Shown: positions 23,901-35,316 of the stretch, piece by piece
How the letters are laid out: each line of letters opens with the position of its first letter
How positions within the stretch are numbered: position 1 is the stretch's first letter
Source: Bolinopsis microptera
Lineage: Eukaryota; Ctenophora; Tentaculata; Lobata; Bolinopsidae
Reading direction: 5' to 3'
DNA length: 64,000 nucleotides
Assembly: GCF_026151205.1 (NCBI RefSeq)
Contig: NC_087073.1
Location: forward strand, 16,325,837-16,389,836
Notes under the pieces: model-generated
Databases searched by the model: none
The model's input: the letters and a program-made list of their open reading frames with translations, nothing else
Told to the model about the DNA's origin: nothing
Made by a program: the position numbers and the translations under genes

Positions 23901-26900
23901 TTGTCGTGAAGATATATATATATATAATATAGACGCTTTTTGCAGTCAATTGTAGCCTACATTTAAGTGTCCGTAGATTCGAAAGTATAAACGATACAGT
24001 CATCTCGAACCACAGGTTTTAAAGATAATCGTTTAAGCTTTAGTTTACATTGTATTGAAAAATAATTTAACGTCATCATTGATAAACAATACTTTTTGTA
24101 TTGTTTATCAATGATATTCCTCTTGGCCTTTCGGATAATACTGATATTGTTTTGTATGCCGATGATACAAAAATCTGGCGTAAAATACATTCATCTTCTG
24201 ATAATACCAATTTACAAATGGATATAGACTATCTCTCTGACTGGGCACTTAGAAACAAAATGCGATTCCATCCAGCAAAATGTAAAGTGCTTATTGTTTC
24301 AGGAAAACCATCTTTATCTCCTCCATTCGCATATAATCTTGATGGCTCTCCTCTTGTGTATGTAGAGTTAGAAAAAGATCTTGGAGTCGATGTTACTCCT
24401 AAGCTCAGTTGGAATAGTCAGTGCGACAGAATTTATACTAAGGCCTGCCAACAACTTGGTATGGTCAGAAGAGATGGCCATATTGTCATTGATCAGAAAC
24501 GTCGCCGGGCGCTTTACCTCTCCCTGGTTCGTAGCCAATTCGAAAATTGTTCCATAATCTGGCGCCCTTGTAATAAATCACTTAGTGATAAATTAGAAAG
24601 TCTCCAAAAGAGAGCTATTAAATGGATTCTGTCTGAAGAGGGCCGCAGTTATCCACCTGAGCAATATGTCAAAAAGTGCAAGCTTGTCGACATTCTCCCT
24701 TTGTCTCAAAAGTTTGACTTGAATGATCTTATTTTTTTCCACAAAGTTCTTAACAATTTAATTCCTGTATCGCTGCCTCACTATCTCTCTTTATATCAGG
24801 GCACTTCTCGACTAAGACGTTGCCACCTCGACAGTCTGTCTATTGTGTCATCAATTTTACCTAAGTTAAGTCAGAATTCACACACCACATTTACCTCAAA
24901 TAGCCCACTGGCAAAATCATTTTTCTACAGAACCCATATACTGTGGAATGGACTCCCTTTACAGGTAAGACAGATTGTGTCTACTAGTCTTTTCAAAGCT
25001 GAGGTCACTAAGCATCTATGGAAATGTTTATTGGATAGTGAAACAACAGTCTAGCCTAGTCTCTTTGCTCCCCATATTATTATTATATAGTTTTATTAAT
25101 TTTTTTATCTACCTTCCTATACTTTCAACATCATATCACACTTCACCCGCACACCTCACACATTAATGACCATATCAGACCTGTATCTAATGTATCTGGA
25201 ATTTGACGTATTGAAATACCAATTTTGACTATATATCCACAGTTATTCACCATGGATTTGTTTGTTATTAAATAGTTTTTCATAAATTTTTGGATTTAGA
25301 TTAATTCGATGTAATGGGTCCAAGTTACTGCGGACATAGTTCACTATGTGTTTACCGTGTTTGGGTGCCCATCATATTTTACAGATGGGGGCGATATTTT
25401 GAACGATTCTATTTTATATTCATCTATTGCTGTACTCTGTAAAATTTGAAAAGTATTTAATTAAAAAAAAAAAAATCATCACTTGATGACGTCATCAAAT
25501 TAAGTGTTTTAAAAACTTGATTTTTGACAAAGTAACAACTTTTCAAATCGATTTTACGCTATTAAGGAGTAATTTTATTCAAAATCTGAGGACATTTTCA
25601 CCTTAGATAATTGTTCAAGCATTCTGAAAATCTACCGGAAAGTTTTCCTACCTTGCTCCTTCATAAAGATATTCGCTATTGAAGTTTGTGCTTTTTTGAA
25701 GAATAATTTTATAAAAACACAAAAGTTGTGAATTAGTATTCTCTGGTGTTGGGTCATCCCTTGGGTTGTGGAGCTCAATTTTGCTTCTTAAAGGTGTAAA
25801 TTGTGTTATAGGCTAGTTTTAAAGTTAAAAATCGAAAAGTTGCACACGTGGGGACACGCCCAAATTTATTTAAAATAGCTAAAATCACTAAAAATTTTGA
25901 TTTTCACGATTTTTATCAACTTTGGAGTCCCGTTGTGATCCAAGTTCTTTTTGAAATCTTCTGAAACTTTGCATGCTTATCAAACTATATATTAAATACC
26001 ACTATGCAAAAATTTACGGTGATTCAATATTGTATACGCACGCAACGTCCGCTCAAAGTTTGCACGCGCGAAAGGTGAGAATTTTGCTCATTCGTGATTT
26101 CGAATATATTCTGCTTTCCACGATATTTAAATGGCATTATATATGAATTAAATGCCAACTTGAATGAGTAAAAAGTGCCATATTCAGTCGGTTATCGACA
26201 GATATACCTAACTAAACACAAGGAAACGTTTTCAAAGGCAGAATTTCGAAATCGTCGGAATTACCTCCTTGTTAATGAAGTTTCGATTGTGTAAATTATC
26301 CTGACATTATAATCAAAAAGAGATGATATTTGACCAAAACCCATAATCATGGGTAGAGTGTACCGCTGCCAGTGTCTCTCTTTTCCAAACAAAAGGAAAT
26401 GATATTAATTTGAGGAACCGTCCGCTAATGCAAATTGATACCGAGAATGAAATCGGTCGCTCGCTTTTCCCATTTAATAAGCTTTATTACAATTCGTAAG
26501 CCGTGAATGAATGGGAAAAGCGAGCGACCGATTTCATTCTCGGTATCAATTTGCATTAGCGGACGGTTCCTCAAATTAATATCATTTCCTTTTGTTTGGA
26601 AAAGAGAGACACTGGCAGCGGTACACTCTACCCATGATTATGGGTTTTGGTCAAATATATATATGTATATATGTATAGACGCTTTTGCAGTAAATTGTAG
26701 CCTACATTTAAGTGTCCGTAGATTCAAAAGTATAAAAGATACAGTCATTTCGAACCACAGGTTTTGAAGATAATTTTTTATACTTTAGTTTACATTATAT
26801 CGAAAAATAATTTATCGTCATCATCATCACTTGATGACGTCATCAATTTAAGTGTTTTTAAAACTTGATTTTTGACAAAATAACAACTTTTCAAATCGAT

Positions 26901-29900
26901 TTTAAAGCATTAAGGAGTAATTTTATTCAAAATCTGAGGACATTTTCACCTTAGATAATTGTTCAAGCATTCTGAAAATCTACCGGAAAGTTTTCCTACC
27001 TTGCTCCTTCATAAAGATATTCGCTATTGAAGTTTGTGCTTTTTTGAAGAATAATTTTATAAAAACACAAAAGTTGTGAATTAGTATTCTCTGGTGTTGG
27101 GCCATCCCTTGGGTTGTGGAGCTCAATTTTGCTTCCTAAAGGTCTAAATTGTGTTATAGGCTAGTTTTAAAGTTGAAAATCGAATTGCACACGTGGGGAC
27201 ACGCCCAAATTCATTTAAAATAGCTAAAATCACTAAAAATTGTTATTTTCACGATTTTTACCAACTTTGGAGTCCCGTTGTGATCCAAGTTCTTTTTGAA
27301 ATCTTCTGAAACTTTTCATGCTTATCAAACTATATATTAAATAACACTATGCAAAAATTTATGGTGATTCAATATTTTATGCGCACGCAACGTCCGCTCA
27401 AAGTTTGCACGTGCGAAAGGTGAGAATTTTGCTCATTCGTGATTTCGAATATATTCTGCTTTCCCACGATATTAAAATGGCATTATATATGAATTTAATG
27501 CCAACTTGAATGAGTAAAAAGTGCTATATTCAGTCTGTTATTGACAGATATGCCTACCTAAACACAAGGAAACGTTTTCAAAGGTAAAATTTCGAAATCG
27601 TTGAAATTACCTCCTTATTAAGTTTCGACTGTGTAAATTATCCTGACATTATAATCAAAAAGAGATGATATTTGACCAAAACCCATAATCATGGGTAGAG
27701 TGAACCGCTGCCAGTGTCTCTCTTTTCCAAACAAAAGAAAATGATATTAATTTGAGGAACCGTCCGCAAATGCAAATTGATACCGAGAATGAAATCGGTC
27801 GCTCGCTTTTCCCATTCATTCACGGCTTACGTATTGTAATAAAGCTTATTGAATGGGAAAAGCGAGCGACCGATTTCATTCTCGGTATCAATTTGCATTT
27901 GCGGACGGTTCCTCAAATTAATATCATTTTCTTTTGTTTGGAAAAGAGAGACACTGGCAGCGGTTCACTCTACCCATGATTATGGGTTTTGGTCAAATAT
28001 TCACAATACTATTTACCCCCTTTACTATTTACCCCCCTTTACTATTTACCCCCTTTATTATTTACCCCCTTTATTATTTACCCCCTTTATTATGTACCCC
28101 CTTTACTTTTATACCCCCTTTACTATTATACCCCCTTTACTATTATACCCCCTTTACTATTATACCCCTTTATTTTTTTTGCCACGACAGTTTAATGTCA
28201 TTATATATGAATTTAATTCCAATTTGAATGAGTATTAAGTGGTATATTCAGTCAGTGATCGACCGATATGCTTACCTAAACACAAGGAAATGTTTTTAAA
28301 AGAAAAATTTCGAAATCGTTGAAACTTCCTCCTTATTAATGAAGATATCAGTTTATATTTCAAATTTATAAAGTACCCTGACATTATAATCAAAAATTGT
28401 AATAGATTAAGAATAACTATCCGAAGGCAGCTGTACTCGGCAATAAAGATTCAATAATCTTCAGTTAATTCAATAAGTAATAAATACCACCCTCATTTGA
28501 AAAAAATGAACGCGAATATTTTTCGAGTTGACAAATTCCTCGAACCAGTGGTGATACTAAGTCATACCAGAAAGAAATATTTAAATTGGGCACTCAGTGA
28601 CTGAGCTATAAAGGCCAACGTATGGGTACTGACTTTTGGCCCACCCTGTATATATATCCATAGACACAGTGTTTCGTCCTATTAGGACTCATCAGTATGG
28701 CTCAAATCATCAAGGTTGGTTTTGCCGATGGCGGGTATCGATCCAGCTCAAGGTTGGTTTTGCTGATGGCGGGTATATATATACTTCACGACAATCTGTT
28801 GTAAAACAGGGGTTCCAGAAAACCTACTTCCCGATACTCCTGAAACATAAAATTTTTTACATTCGATTTGGACAAACTGCAAAGTTTCAGATCTCTAACT
28901 CAATTTTAACATGGTTTTTAAGGCACCTGAATATGGCGATTTTGGGATTTTTACCTAATTTTGTATAACATGCTGGCGCGTATTTTGCGCAAATTTCTTA
29001 AAAACCTCCACATAACTATTTCTTATTCCTGTCATCTTTAACATTGAATTAAAATGTTTTTTACTTAAATATACCTGCTGAACTACTTTCGATGAATATT
29101 AATGCCTGGAAAACAATAAAGGGGATATAATAGTATAGGGGGTAAATATTGTAGGTTTATAACCTACCAGGACGCGCGCCGAGTTGGACTCGTCGACGGT
29201 CCTGGAATATGGAACAGATATTTTACGAGTATCACCCGTTAAGGGTAAATAGTATTGTGAATATAACGGCAACGGTAATGCTTGCCAGCATTGTGATAAA
29301 CAATTGAACGCATATTCATGGTGGTAATAAGGGATAGTCAATCCACTTTCAAAGGTAATGACATCCTGTTCTCTGACTGCAGGTGGCACAACTACATCTC
29401 CATTGGGGGGCTCAGGATAGTGACGGATCTGAGAACTGGCTGGACGGGAAACAGTTCTCTGCTGAGGCGCATCTTGTTACTTCTTACGGAGACGGATCAA
29501 AATACGCTGTTATCAACCGTTTCTTCAAAGTCGTAAGTTACATGTTACCAACGTTATGCTAGCAGCTGGAAGTGGACCACAAATGCCACTTATCGTCGAT
29601 TGAATATCTGCTGTTGAGTTTTAGTAGGGAGTTGATGTAAAAACAAAATGTAGCTATAAATTCCTTATCCTATGTTAAATAAATCTTCAGGGTGCAGAGA
29701 ATGCTCAGATCGCTAAAATGATCGCTTCAGCTGAAGCAGAGGGTGAAAATAGAGACAGTAAGTTTCGCCAATCAAATTTATTATAAAATTCAATAAGTAT
29801 TGTCAAAATTGGTCATCTTCACTGATTTTCTGAAGACGGTCGAAGGAAATCCACTAACTTAACGTTTTTACAGTTGCGGATTTCGACTTGAGTGCCCTCT

Positions 29901-30311
29901 TTCCAAGTGACATCAAGGAGGTTATAACGTATGAAGGTGGATTGACTACCCCTGAGTGTGACGAAGTTGTTCACTGGATTGTCGTTCCCGAACCTCTCAC
30001 AATATCAACCGCACAGGTATGACATTTGGAACAAAATATGACAAAAACAAAAATTCGTCTGATTCAACATAATATAGCATTATGATTTAATACCATAGGA
30101 AAAATACGCATTATCCTTTCAGTTGGCTAAATTGAGGGTAGTTAAACTCGGTGACGGGACTGGAGACGCCAAGACTTTCAACTGGAGGAACAAACAAGAT
30201 TTAAATGAACGAACCTTCAAGCACTATAAAATGAAGACCTCAGCCTCCGCCGCTACTGTTATCTCACCTCTGCTTGCTCTTCTGGCACTCATTGTTAATG
30301 TGTTCTACTAA
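20901..30311 (+). CDS. Secreted, probably membrane-anchored alpha-carbonic anhydrase (6 exons)
   Basis: It encodes an enzyme for reversible CO2 hydration. Exons: 20901-21087, 21211-21323, 29383-29532, 29691-29757, 29874-30016 and 30123-30311. The joined frame is 849 bp (282 residues). All six exons have AG/GT borders with consistent phases. Residues 1-17 look like a signal peptide. The zinc-ligand block LHLHWG and the third-His block AEAHLV are in exon 3; the LTTPEC segment is in exon 5. Cys in GGVC and TTPEC could form the disulfide of extracellular isoforms. The C-terminal 20 residues are hydrophobic (LLALLALIVNVFY), fitting a GPI signal or membrane tail. The position of the proton-shuttle His (NGH in family members) reads NNLN, so it appears absent. 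Intron 2 spans 8059 bp and is almost wholly transposon sequence. Family assignment is secure; activity level is uncertain. Confidence 0.92.
21464..23027 (+). mobile_element. 1.33 kb element, copy 1 (with 330 bp palindrome)
   Basis: The left end is a 328 bp near-perfect palindrome (21464-21791) with ends ATTTGACCAAAACCCATAAT and its complement. The rest runs to the AAAGCGTCT border. The same unit is present inverted at 23928-26656 and 26677-27998. This copy carries an extra 243 bp insertion (21821-22063). No protein is encoded; the short frames inside the palindrome simply mirror each other. Confidence 0.75.
21821..22063. mobile_element. 243 bp insertion flanked by ATAATGTCAGGA
   Basis: The 12-mer ATAATGTCAGGA occurs on both sides (ending 21820 and 22073). 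It occurs only once in the other two copies of the 1.33 kb element, as its complement. So this segment is a later insertion that duplicated its target. It has no inverted termini, no poly-A and no clear tRNA-like boxes. The 12 bp duplication would suit target-primed retrotransposition of a short RNA, but its origin is unknown. Confidence 0.6.
23028..23927 (+). repeat. Tandem pair of about 455 bp units
   Basis: Two direct copies carry CACAATGCTGGCAAGCAT, CCCCTATACTATTATATCCC, TCCAGGCATTAAGACTCATC and TTACAACAGATTGTCGTGAA in the same order, about 455 bp apart. A third copy lies inverted at 28770-29305. It is non-coding and located in carbonic anhydrase intron 2. Confidence 0.75.
23928..26656 (-). 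mobile_element. 1.33 kb element, copy 2, interrupted by a LINE
   Basis: In reverse orientation it runs from AGACGCTTTTTGCAGTCAAT (23930) to the palindrome at 26328-26656. The LINE at 24078-25475 splits it between AACGTCATCA and TCATCACTTGATGACG. Excluding the LINE, its length equals that of copies 1 and 3. Confidence 0.75.
24078..25475 (+). mobile_element. 5'-truncated LINE with RT C-terminal half
   Basis: The frame from about 24096 to 25054 reads LFVLFINDIP, then VLYADDTKIW (the catalytic YADD box of reverse transcriptase), then RT thumb and connection sequence such as KDLGVDVTPKLSW and KRAIKWIL. This is typical of Jockey/CR1-type elements. A 3' UTR of about 400 bp ends in a 13 bp poly-A (25463-25475). 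TCATCA borders both ends as a short target duplication. The element starts within the RT domain, so it is dead on arrival. Its first 15 bases are preceded by their own inverted copy (see findings). The frame has no internal stop, so the insertion is fairly young. Confidence 0.9.
26677..27998 (-). mobile_element. 1.33 kb element, copy 3
   Basis: This is a direct repeat of copy 2 without the LINE. It starts at AGACGCTTTTGCAGTAAATT and ends with the palindrome 27670-27998. It differs from copy 2 at scattered substitutions. Confidence 0.75.
27999..28165. repeat. Simple array of TATTTACCCCCTTTA units
   Basis: About ten units of 15-17 bp, shifting from TATTTACCCCCTTTA to TATTATACCCCCTTTAC. The seed is visible in the 455 bp units as TATTTACCCCCTATAC, so this is an expansion of that internal motif. 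Confidence 0.8.
28770..29305 (-). repeat. Inverted third copy of the 455 bp unit
   Basis: It is the reverse complement of 23485-23915: TTCACGACAATCTGTTGTAA through ATGCTTGCCAGCATTGTGAT. It is split by the 94 bp hairpin element at 29152-29245. Confidence 0.75.
29152..29245 (-). mobile_element. 94 bp hairpin element (family H), intact with target duplication
   Basis: Read on the minus strand it runs from TTAACGGGTGATACTCGTAA to GGTTATAAACCTAC. Within it CAGGAC pairs with GTCCTG around a smaller CGAGT-CCA-ACTCG hairpin. The empty target is known from 23520-23560: GGGTAAATA appears once there, but on both sides here (11 bp, one mismatch). So this is a mobile unit with a target duplication of about 11 bp. 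Other copies are at 38788, 39404, 39539 and, degraded, 9925. Its movement mechanism is unknown. Confidence 0.65.
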
Positions 30312-31137
30312 ACTGTATGATAATTACAGAGATGATTCAATTTGTTAATATTAGCTTTTGACAGCAGAATATTATGTAAATAATTGCCTATTTCTGTAAG
30401 AGGTTAACGGTTCAGTATTATGTGAATGTATTACTGGGCGGCGCTCAGCCTTTCATTCCGCCTAATCTCTATGTTTATGAACTTTATAGCCTGGGGTCCC
30501 CAGGTAAGTGGAGCTACTATTTCATGAAGATGCATTTTTATGGAACCTATCATATTGATTATGAAACTTATTTAATCGGTAGAATCATGATTATTTTGAT
30601 CATGATTAAGTTTGAAGTTTGAAATATTCCAAAAATACCACTAGCTAGGTGTTAACTGTTTGATTTTGTAATATATTGATACCCCCTATTACTTATCTGT
30701 ATCAATTATCATTTCTTGTGTTTCTGTATTGTAAAATAGCTATTGTTCTCTTTAAAAGTAACCTATGGACTAGGGTATGCAACGAGATGATATATCGATT
30801 AGATTCTTGGCGATAATTGGGTCAAAATCGTTATCGGTTTATCTCAATAATTTGGTACCGATAACCGATGAAATGTTTTTAAATTCCTCCAATTAAAACA
30901 TAGAAATTTTAGATTTAATCCTTGATAATATGTTACATATCTATAAAGCAAAAAAGTCTGTTTTTAAAATCATTGCATCTTGCCCTAAATCTTAGGGGTC
31001 CTTTGCTATTTGCATATTACGTAATCACTAAAGGAATGGAGGGGGCTTCTAAATGATCACATTAGTGTAATTTTATTTTAAACACCATAGCTAGGTGTAA
31101 AACTGATAACAGAGGTTAAAAATTGACCAAAAAGCGA
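30312..31137. other. Intergenic between convergent genes
   Basis: It contains the carbonic anhydrase 3' flank. A dispersed motif block at 30434-30510 (GGCGGCGCTCAGCC ... TCATTCCGCC ... CCCAGGTAAG) is shared with 39925, 41315 and, inverted, 50880-50995. A block at about 30775-30880 with CGATAACCGATG-type sequence is related to 1790-1885. AATAAA on the minus strand (31072-31077) lies 60 bp past the GPCR stop and is its likely poly-A signal. Confidence 0.55.
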
Positions 31138-32385
31138 TTACGTAATGTGGCAGTCTGCAATCATCGTATTTACTATGACATTCCCATAGCTAGGTTTCCT
31201 TAAATTCGACACTCCACTGTGACTCCTTACAGCTACTGCGTTATTATAAGTAACGCTATATTTCCTCTTGTTATTTTCACTGTACGAATTAGACTCTCTA
31301 AAAACATAGCTAGTACTATTACGTCTGTTCTGGATCACCTTGACCACGAACAGCCTGAATCTCTTAAATCTGAACAGGTACAACATGGGGTTCACTGTAC
31401 TGTTCATCATTACGCTGATCGAAACCACAAAGCTTCGCAGATTAAAACTTGGCTTTTCAAACTCAAATACATTGTACTTAAATCCACTGAAACGGTCCAC
31501 GTGGGCCACAATAAAATAAGTAACAAACGGTAAATTAAATAAGATATAAATGACGGTGAACAACACCACAGTTTTAGTGACGGCCCTTTTACTGCCAGCG
31601 TCGGTGTGTTTGTGAAGTTCAATGATAGAAATGAGACAGCTGATGAGAATGGGAAATACCGGACTTGCTAACTCGATCCACATCAATGCTGAGTAGAATC
31701 TCCCGGCATGCTCGGAGTTATTGATTGCGTCCACATCCTGAATATTTAGGGTTTAGCATACAACTAACAACACTGCCCCCTCATCTTGCAGTGACATTAT
31801 TTCTTAGAACGACTTATATTAACTGGATTTAAATTAAACTGAGATAAAAATGATGAGGTAACTTACGTGAGTAAACCACTGACACTGAATGTGTGTGTCA
31901 TAGTACTGGTACAGGGTTCCGAACCAGAAGGGAATACTACTTTGAAGGAGCTGGATGACAGCGTAACCAACCATCAGACCGACTATCATCTTCTTACTGA
32001 CCGGTTTAAAGGGATACTTCAAGCTGAATGTTCTGCTGATACTGAGCACGGCTACTAGAAACACAGACATTCTCGCCAGTGCATTCCACAAGACACCCCA
32101 AATCTGGCAAAATGCCACCGATCCAAATGCTCCAGGAGCTCGGTTAGAGAGATATGATATAGATACGGGGAGTGATAGGACACATATCCCGATATCGGTG
32201 GTTGTAATGGCGATGTAGACCAGAGTGCTAAGATGCCGCGGTTTGCGGAGGAAGTAGTAAAGGGACCAGGAGTTCAGAGTAGTGCCCAGGAGAAAACAGA
32301 GCACGCAGATAAATCCGTAGAGCAGGTTTATCCAATCATTTCTGTACTGCTGTTTTTCAAAAACTGACGGATCTCCAGGGGCCAT
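31138..32385 (-). CDS. Class A (rhodopsin-like) GPCR, 2 exons
   Basis: It encodes a seven-transmembrane receptor signalling through G proteins at the cell surface; the ligand is unknown. Exons on the minus strand: 32385-31867 (173 codons) and 31737-31138 (200 codons with stop), split by a 129 bp intron with a GTAAGT donor and ATTCAG acceptor in phase 0. The product has 372 residues. TM1 carries GTTLNSW, TM3 follows Cys-Gln-Ile-Trp, ECL2 has the partner Cys (QCQWF), TM6 has FNLPF where CWxP is usual, and TM7 has NSTVNPMLYLFR (NPxxY form). The DRY position at the end of TM3 reads SRT. The N-terminus is short, with no signal peptide. The tail is rich in Ser, Asn and basic residues. It is complete and intact; the subfamily cannot be assigned. 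Confidence 0.88.
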
Positions 32386-35316
32386 AAGAGTTGAGACTTT
32401 CCTTGTAAATAGGTTTATTTATGACAAAAGAAGCTTAAACATGGATTATGGAAATTGGAAACCATAAGATAAACTAAATGAACTTGCTAAGTGTATATTA
32501 ATATTGTCTCAAAGTCGAACCAAAGTTGTATTAACGATTGTAGTAATACAAAATAGGTTGAGGTGATAAACATTTCTCAGATATTTGTGGTTATCGCTAA
32601 CTTTTATCTGATCATATGGCCGTGTATTGGTACCTTTAACCTTTTACTTTATTGATGGAAAGTGGACACAAGCGTACAATTGCAACATAAGTCGTCACAA
32701 TATCCAAAATAGGGTTTAACTTTATAGATATACGGGAAACCCCACAGCTGCACTGATAAAGCTTAATATTTCCTAAGTAAGACTCAGAATTCAGACTAAT
32801 AATTATAATTGATGTCGCTGATAATTAGTGATAATGACCGAGCAAAATAATTAAAACTAACGATTTGGACTGAAGATCAGACACTTGAAGCCCAGATTGA
32901 ATTTTAATTATACCTGTAGGACGTAGGTGGTGACTTACCCTCGACCAGTTAAAAGAATTCCCTTAATATAATTAGGAATGGTAAAAATAAACCTACCAAG
33001 TACGTGTTCTTACTGTCGGGGAAATTTCCAGTTCTTTTAGCTGCAGTCAATATTAATATAGAGCAGTCAATATGGGGCTCCAAATACTAAGAGCCAGGTG
33101 CAATGTGGAATGTAAGTATATGAGTGTCTCCACGTGTGACCAAGTGTTGATAAATGAACGCCCGAATGGATTATTAGCCTGACACAGTTAACATACAAAT
33201 AGCAGCATACTGAGAGGTCTCGGGATTTGTTCTAAAGAATAGCTTCGAATCAGGCAAAATCCCCCATGAACTTCGTGGATAGTAAAGTGTTTCTGAGAGC
33301 AGTTAAGTGTTTGGACGAGAATAACAATGACAAGAACAGAAATAAGTCAGCTGTCCAGACTGAGAACACAGCAGCAGCAACTTGTGTACAGATAAAGGGC
33401 TTTGTGTTCACGTCTTATACAGGTAGAACAGTGTGACTTTACTTGGAATCACGAGAAATGTGGGACATCTTAAAGATAAATTGACGGTTATTCCTGATAG
33501 CGGTAGAACGGAACGAATAGGGCCATTTCGTTCATTAATCGCAAATTACAGTGTGATCGTGCACGACGGCACCATAATTATGAACAATTACGATAATTAA
33601 GCAACTTATTATTGATAAAATAAAAGAAACAGTGCAGTGTGCCGACCCAAACAAATGAATTATAACAAACGTGAAGTTAAGTTCAAGAGTGGATTCCATT
33701 TCACAAACTTGTAACTTTGTAACCTTTACAATTACAAAACTGAGAGGTCACCAAACTTGTCTGACAAGTGTAGTGGCTCCCAAAGCCACCTTCCGGCTTC
33801 ATGAACGTTAGATATTGCTAACGAAAAGTGCGGCACAAGTCAATGAAATATATTCAATTCACCTCAGATCCGGTCGTGTGACCATGTAATATTATCATGA
33901 AGTAAGTCATGACGAAGTGAAAACTCGATCCTAATTGAGTTTTCGAGCGAGTTCTGGAATTAAAAAAGAATCCGGATAAGTGTGCAGCCGATAACAAGAG
34001 GGCATGTGGGAGGATTTTGATTACACATATTTGGCAAAAAGTGGAAGGGCGTTGGAAGTCATGACGTCAATTTAAGAACAATTTTAGTTCTGTTGAAATA
34101 TCGCGGTAGCAGAAGTGAAAACAGGTGGCACTGCGGTATGCCAAGACTTTTTGTGCGATTTGGTTTCAGTCATTACTCCTGCATAGCGGTGGAGCAGTTT
34201 CTCACCGAAATATCTGACACGCATGACTTACCCCTGACCTGTCTCCGTCTGCCTTTACAAGTCTGTGGATGGAATGTCTGAGAGAATAAAGGAATGCTGC
34301 CCTCCAGGATCTGACTCCCTCGGTCACCAGAAGAGACAAGACAACTTGTCATAAGACACACTAGCTGGCAAAAGATTGCGATAACTTCAGAAATAGAACT
34401 ATATCTCATAAAATCGTACCAAGTATCATGAGGGCTGGCAACGAATGCGTTTATGAGGCTGGGAGAAGAAAATGACTGTTAAAGTTGTCGCCACAAAGTA
34501 AGCTCAGTAAATATGCCTGGCAGCACATTAGATATTATGATAGGTGAACATGTGCTAATAGGTCTGGTAAATACACCTGGTTGATATCTTGCAGTATAAA
34601 TGTTGGTCCACATTTACCGTGTCTTATCATCAGGGATATTCCTAATGTTTGATAAATATAATGTTGTTCGGTATTATATGGACTTGCAAATGTTGACTAT
34701 ACATATACGTATATGTTTGACATAGTTAGCTGTAAAAGAGAAAAATGGTTGAAAATGGTCATTGAAGCAACAGTTTGAGCCACATTCAACAGTAAACCAG
34801 TCAAATATTTACAGAACAGATTTTGTTTCAATTTAAAATTAAATACGGTCATCACACACAGAGTTTCATCTCAACATCTGCATAGCAAAGAGAAAGGTGT
34901 AGGCTGTCAAACCATTGTCCTCTTATTTGGCCCACCTTAAATATGGTATCGCGTGTCTCCTGAATCCATCCTCTGAGAGCAATAATTGTGGCAGTTTGTT
35001 GTTCCTTCTCCTTCTCTTCCTGTGCCAAAACACGCCATCTTCCCAGACTTCAATTATATTCATGAACCAATGTAGGTACTACAATACTAATAAAACTGCT
35101 GGGATAATTTCTGCACCGGATCATAAGATAAGCCTGATCACAAATATAATAATGTAAGGTAAAGTCGAGTGCGTTTAGGATTAAAACATTGTGAACTCTA
35201 CGAGCGTTGGAATCAGTCCCATGACTAATCTGATGTCAGTTGTAAATTGTAATGAGAGTGAGATTTGATAATAATGTTAACGTCTCAATGACGGGACAGA
35301 CATCAGTAGTCAGGTT
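32386..35316. other. Intergenic, no confident gene
   Basis: This is a GPCR upstream region and spacer. A 56-codon frame starts at 33267 (MNFVDSKVFLRAVKCL) with a possible donor ACAG-GTAGAA near 33420; it could be a first exon but lacks support. A TGACGTCA palindrome (CRE-type) is at about 34061-34068. Other frames (34093-34409, 34915-35157) have no recognisable domain. Confidence 0.4.
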
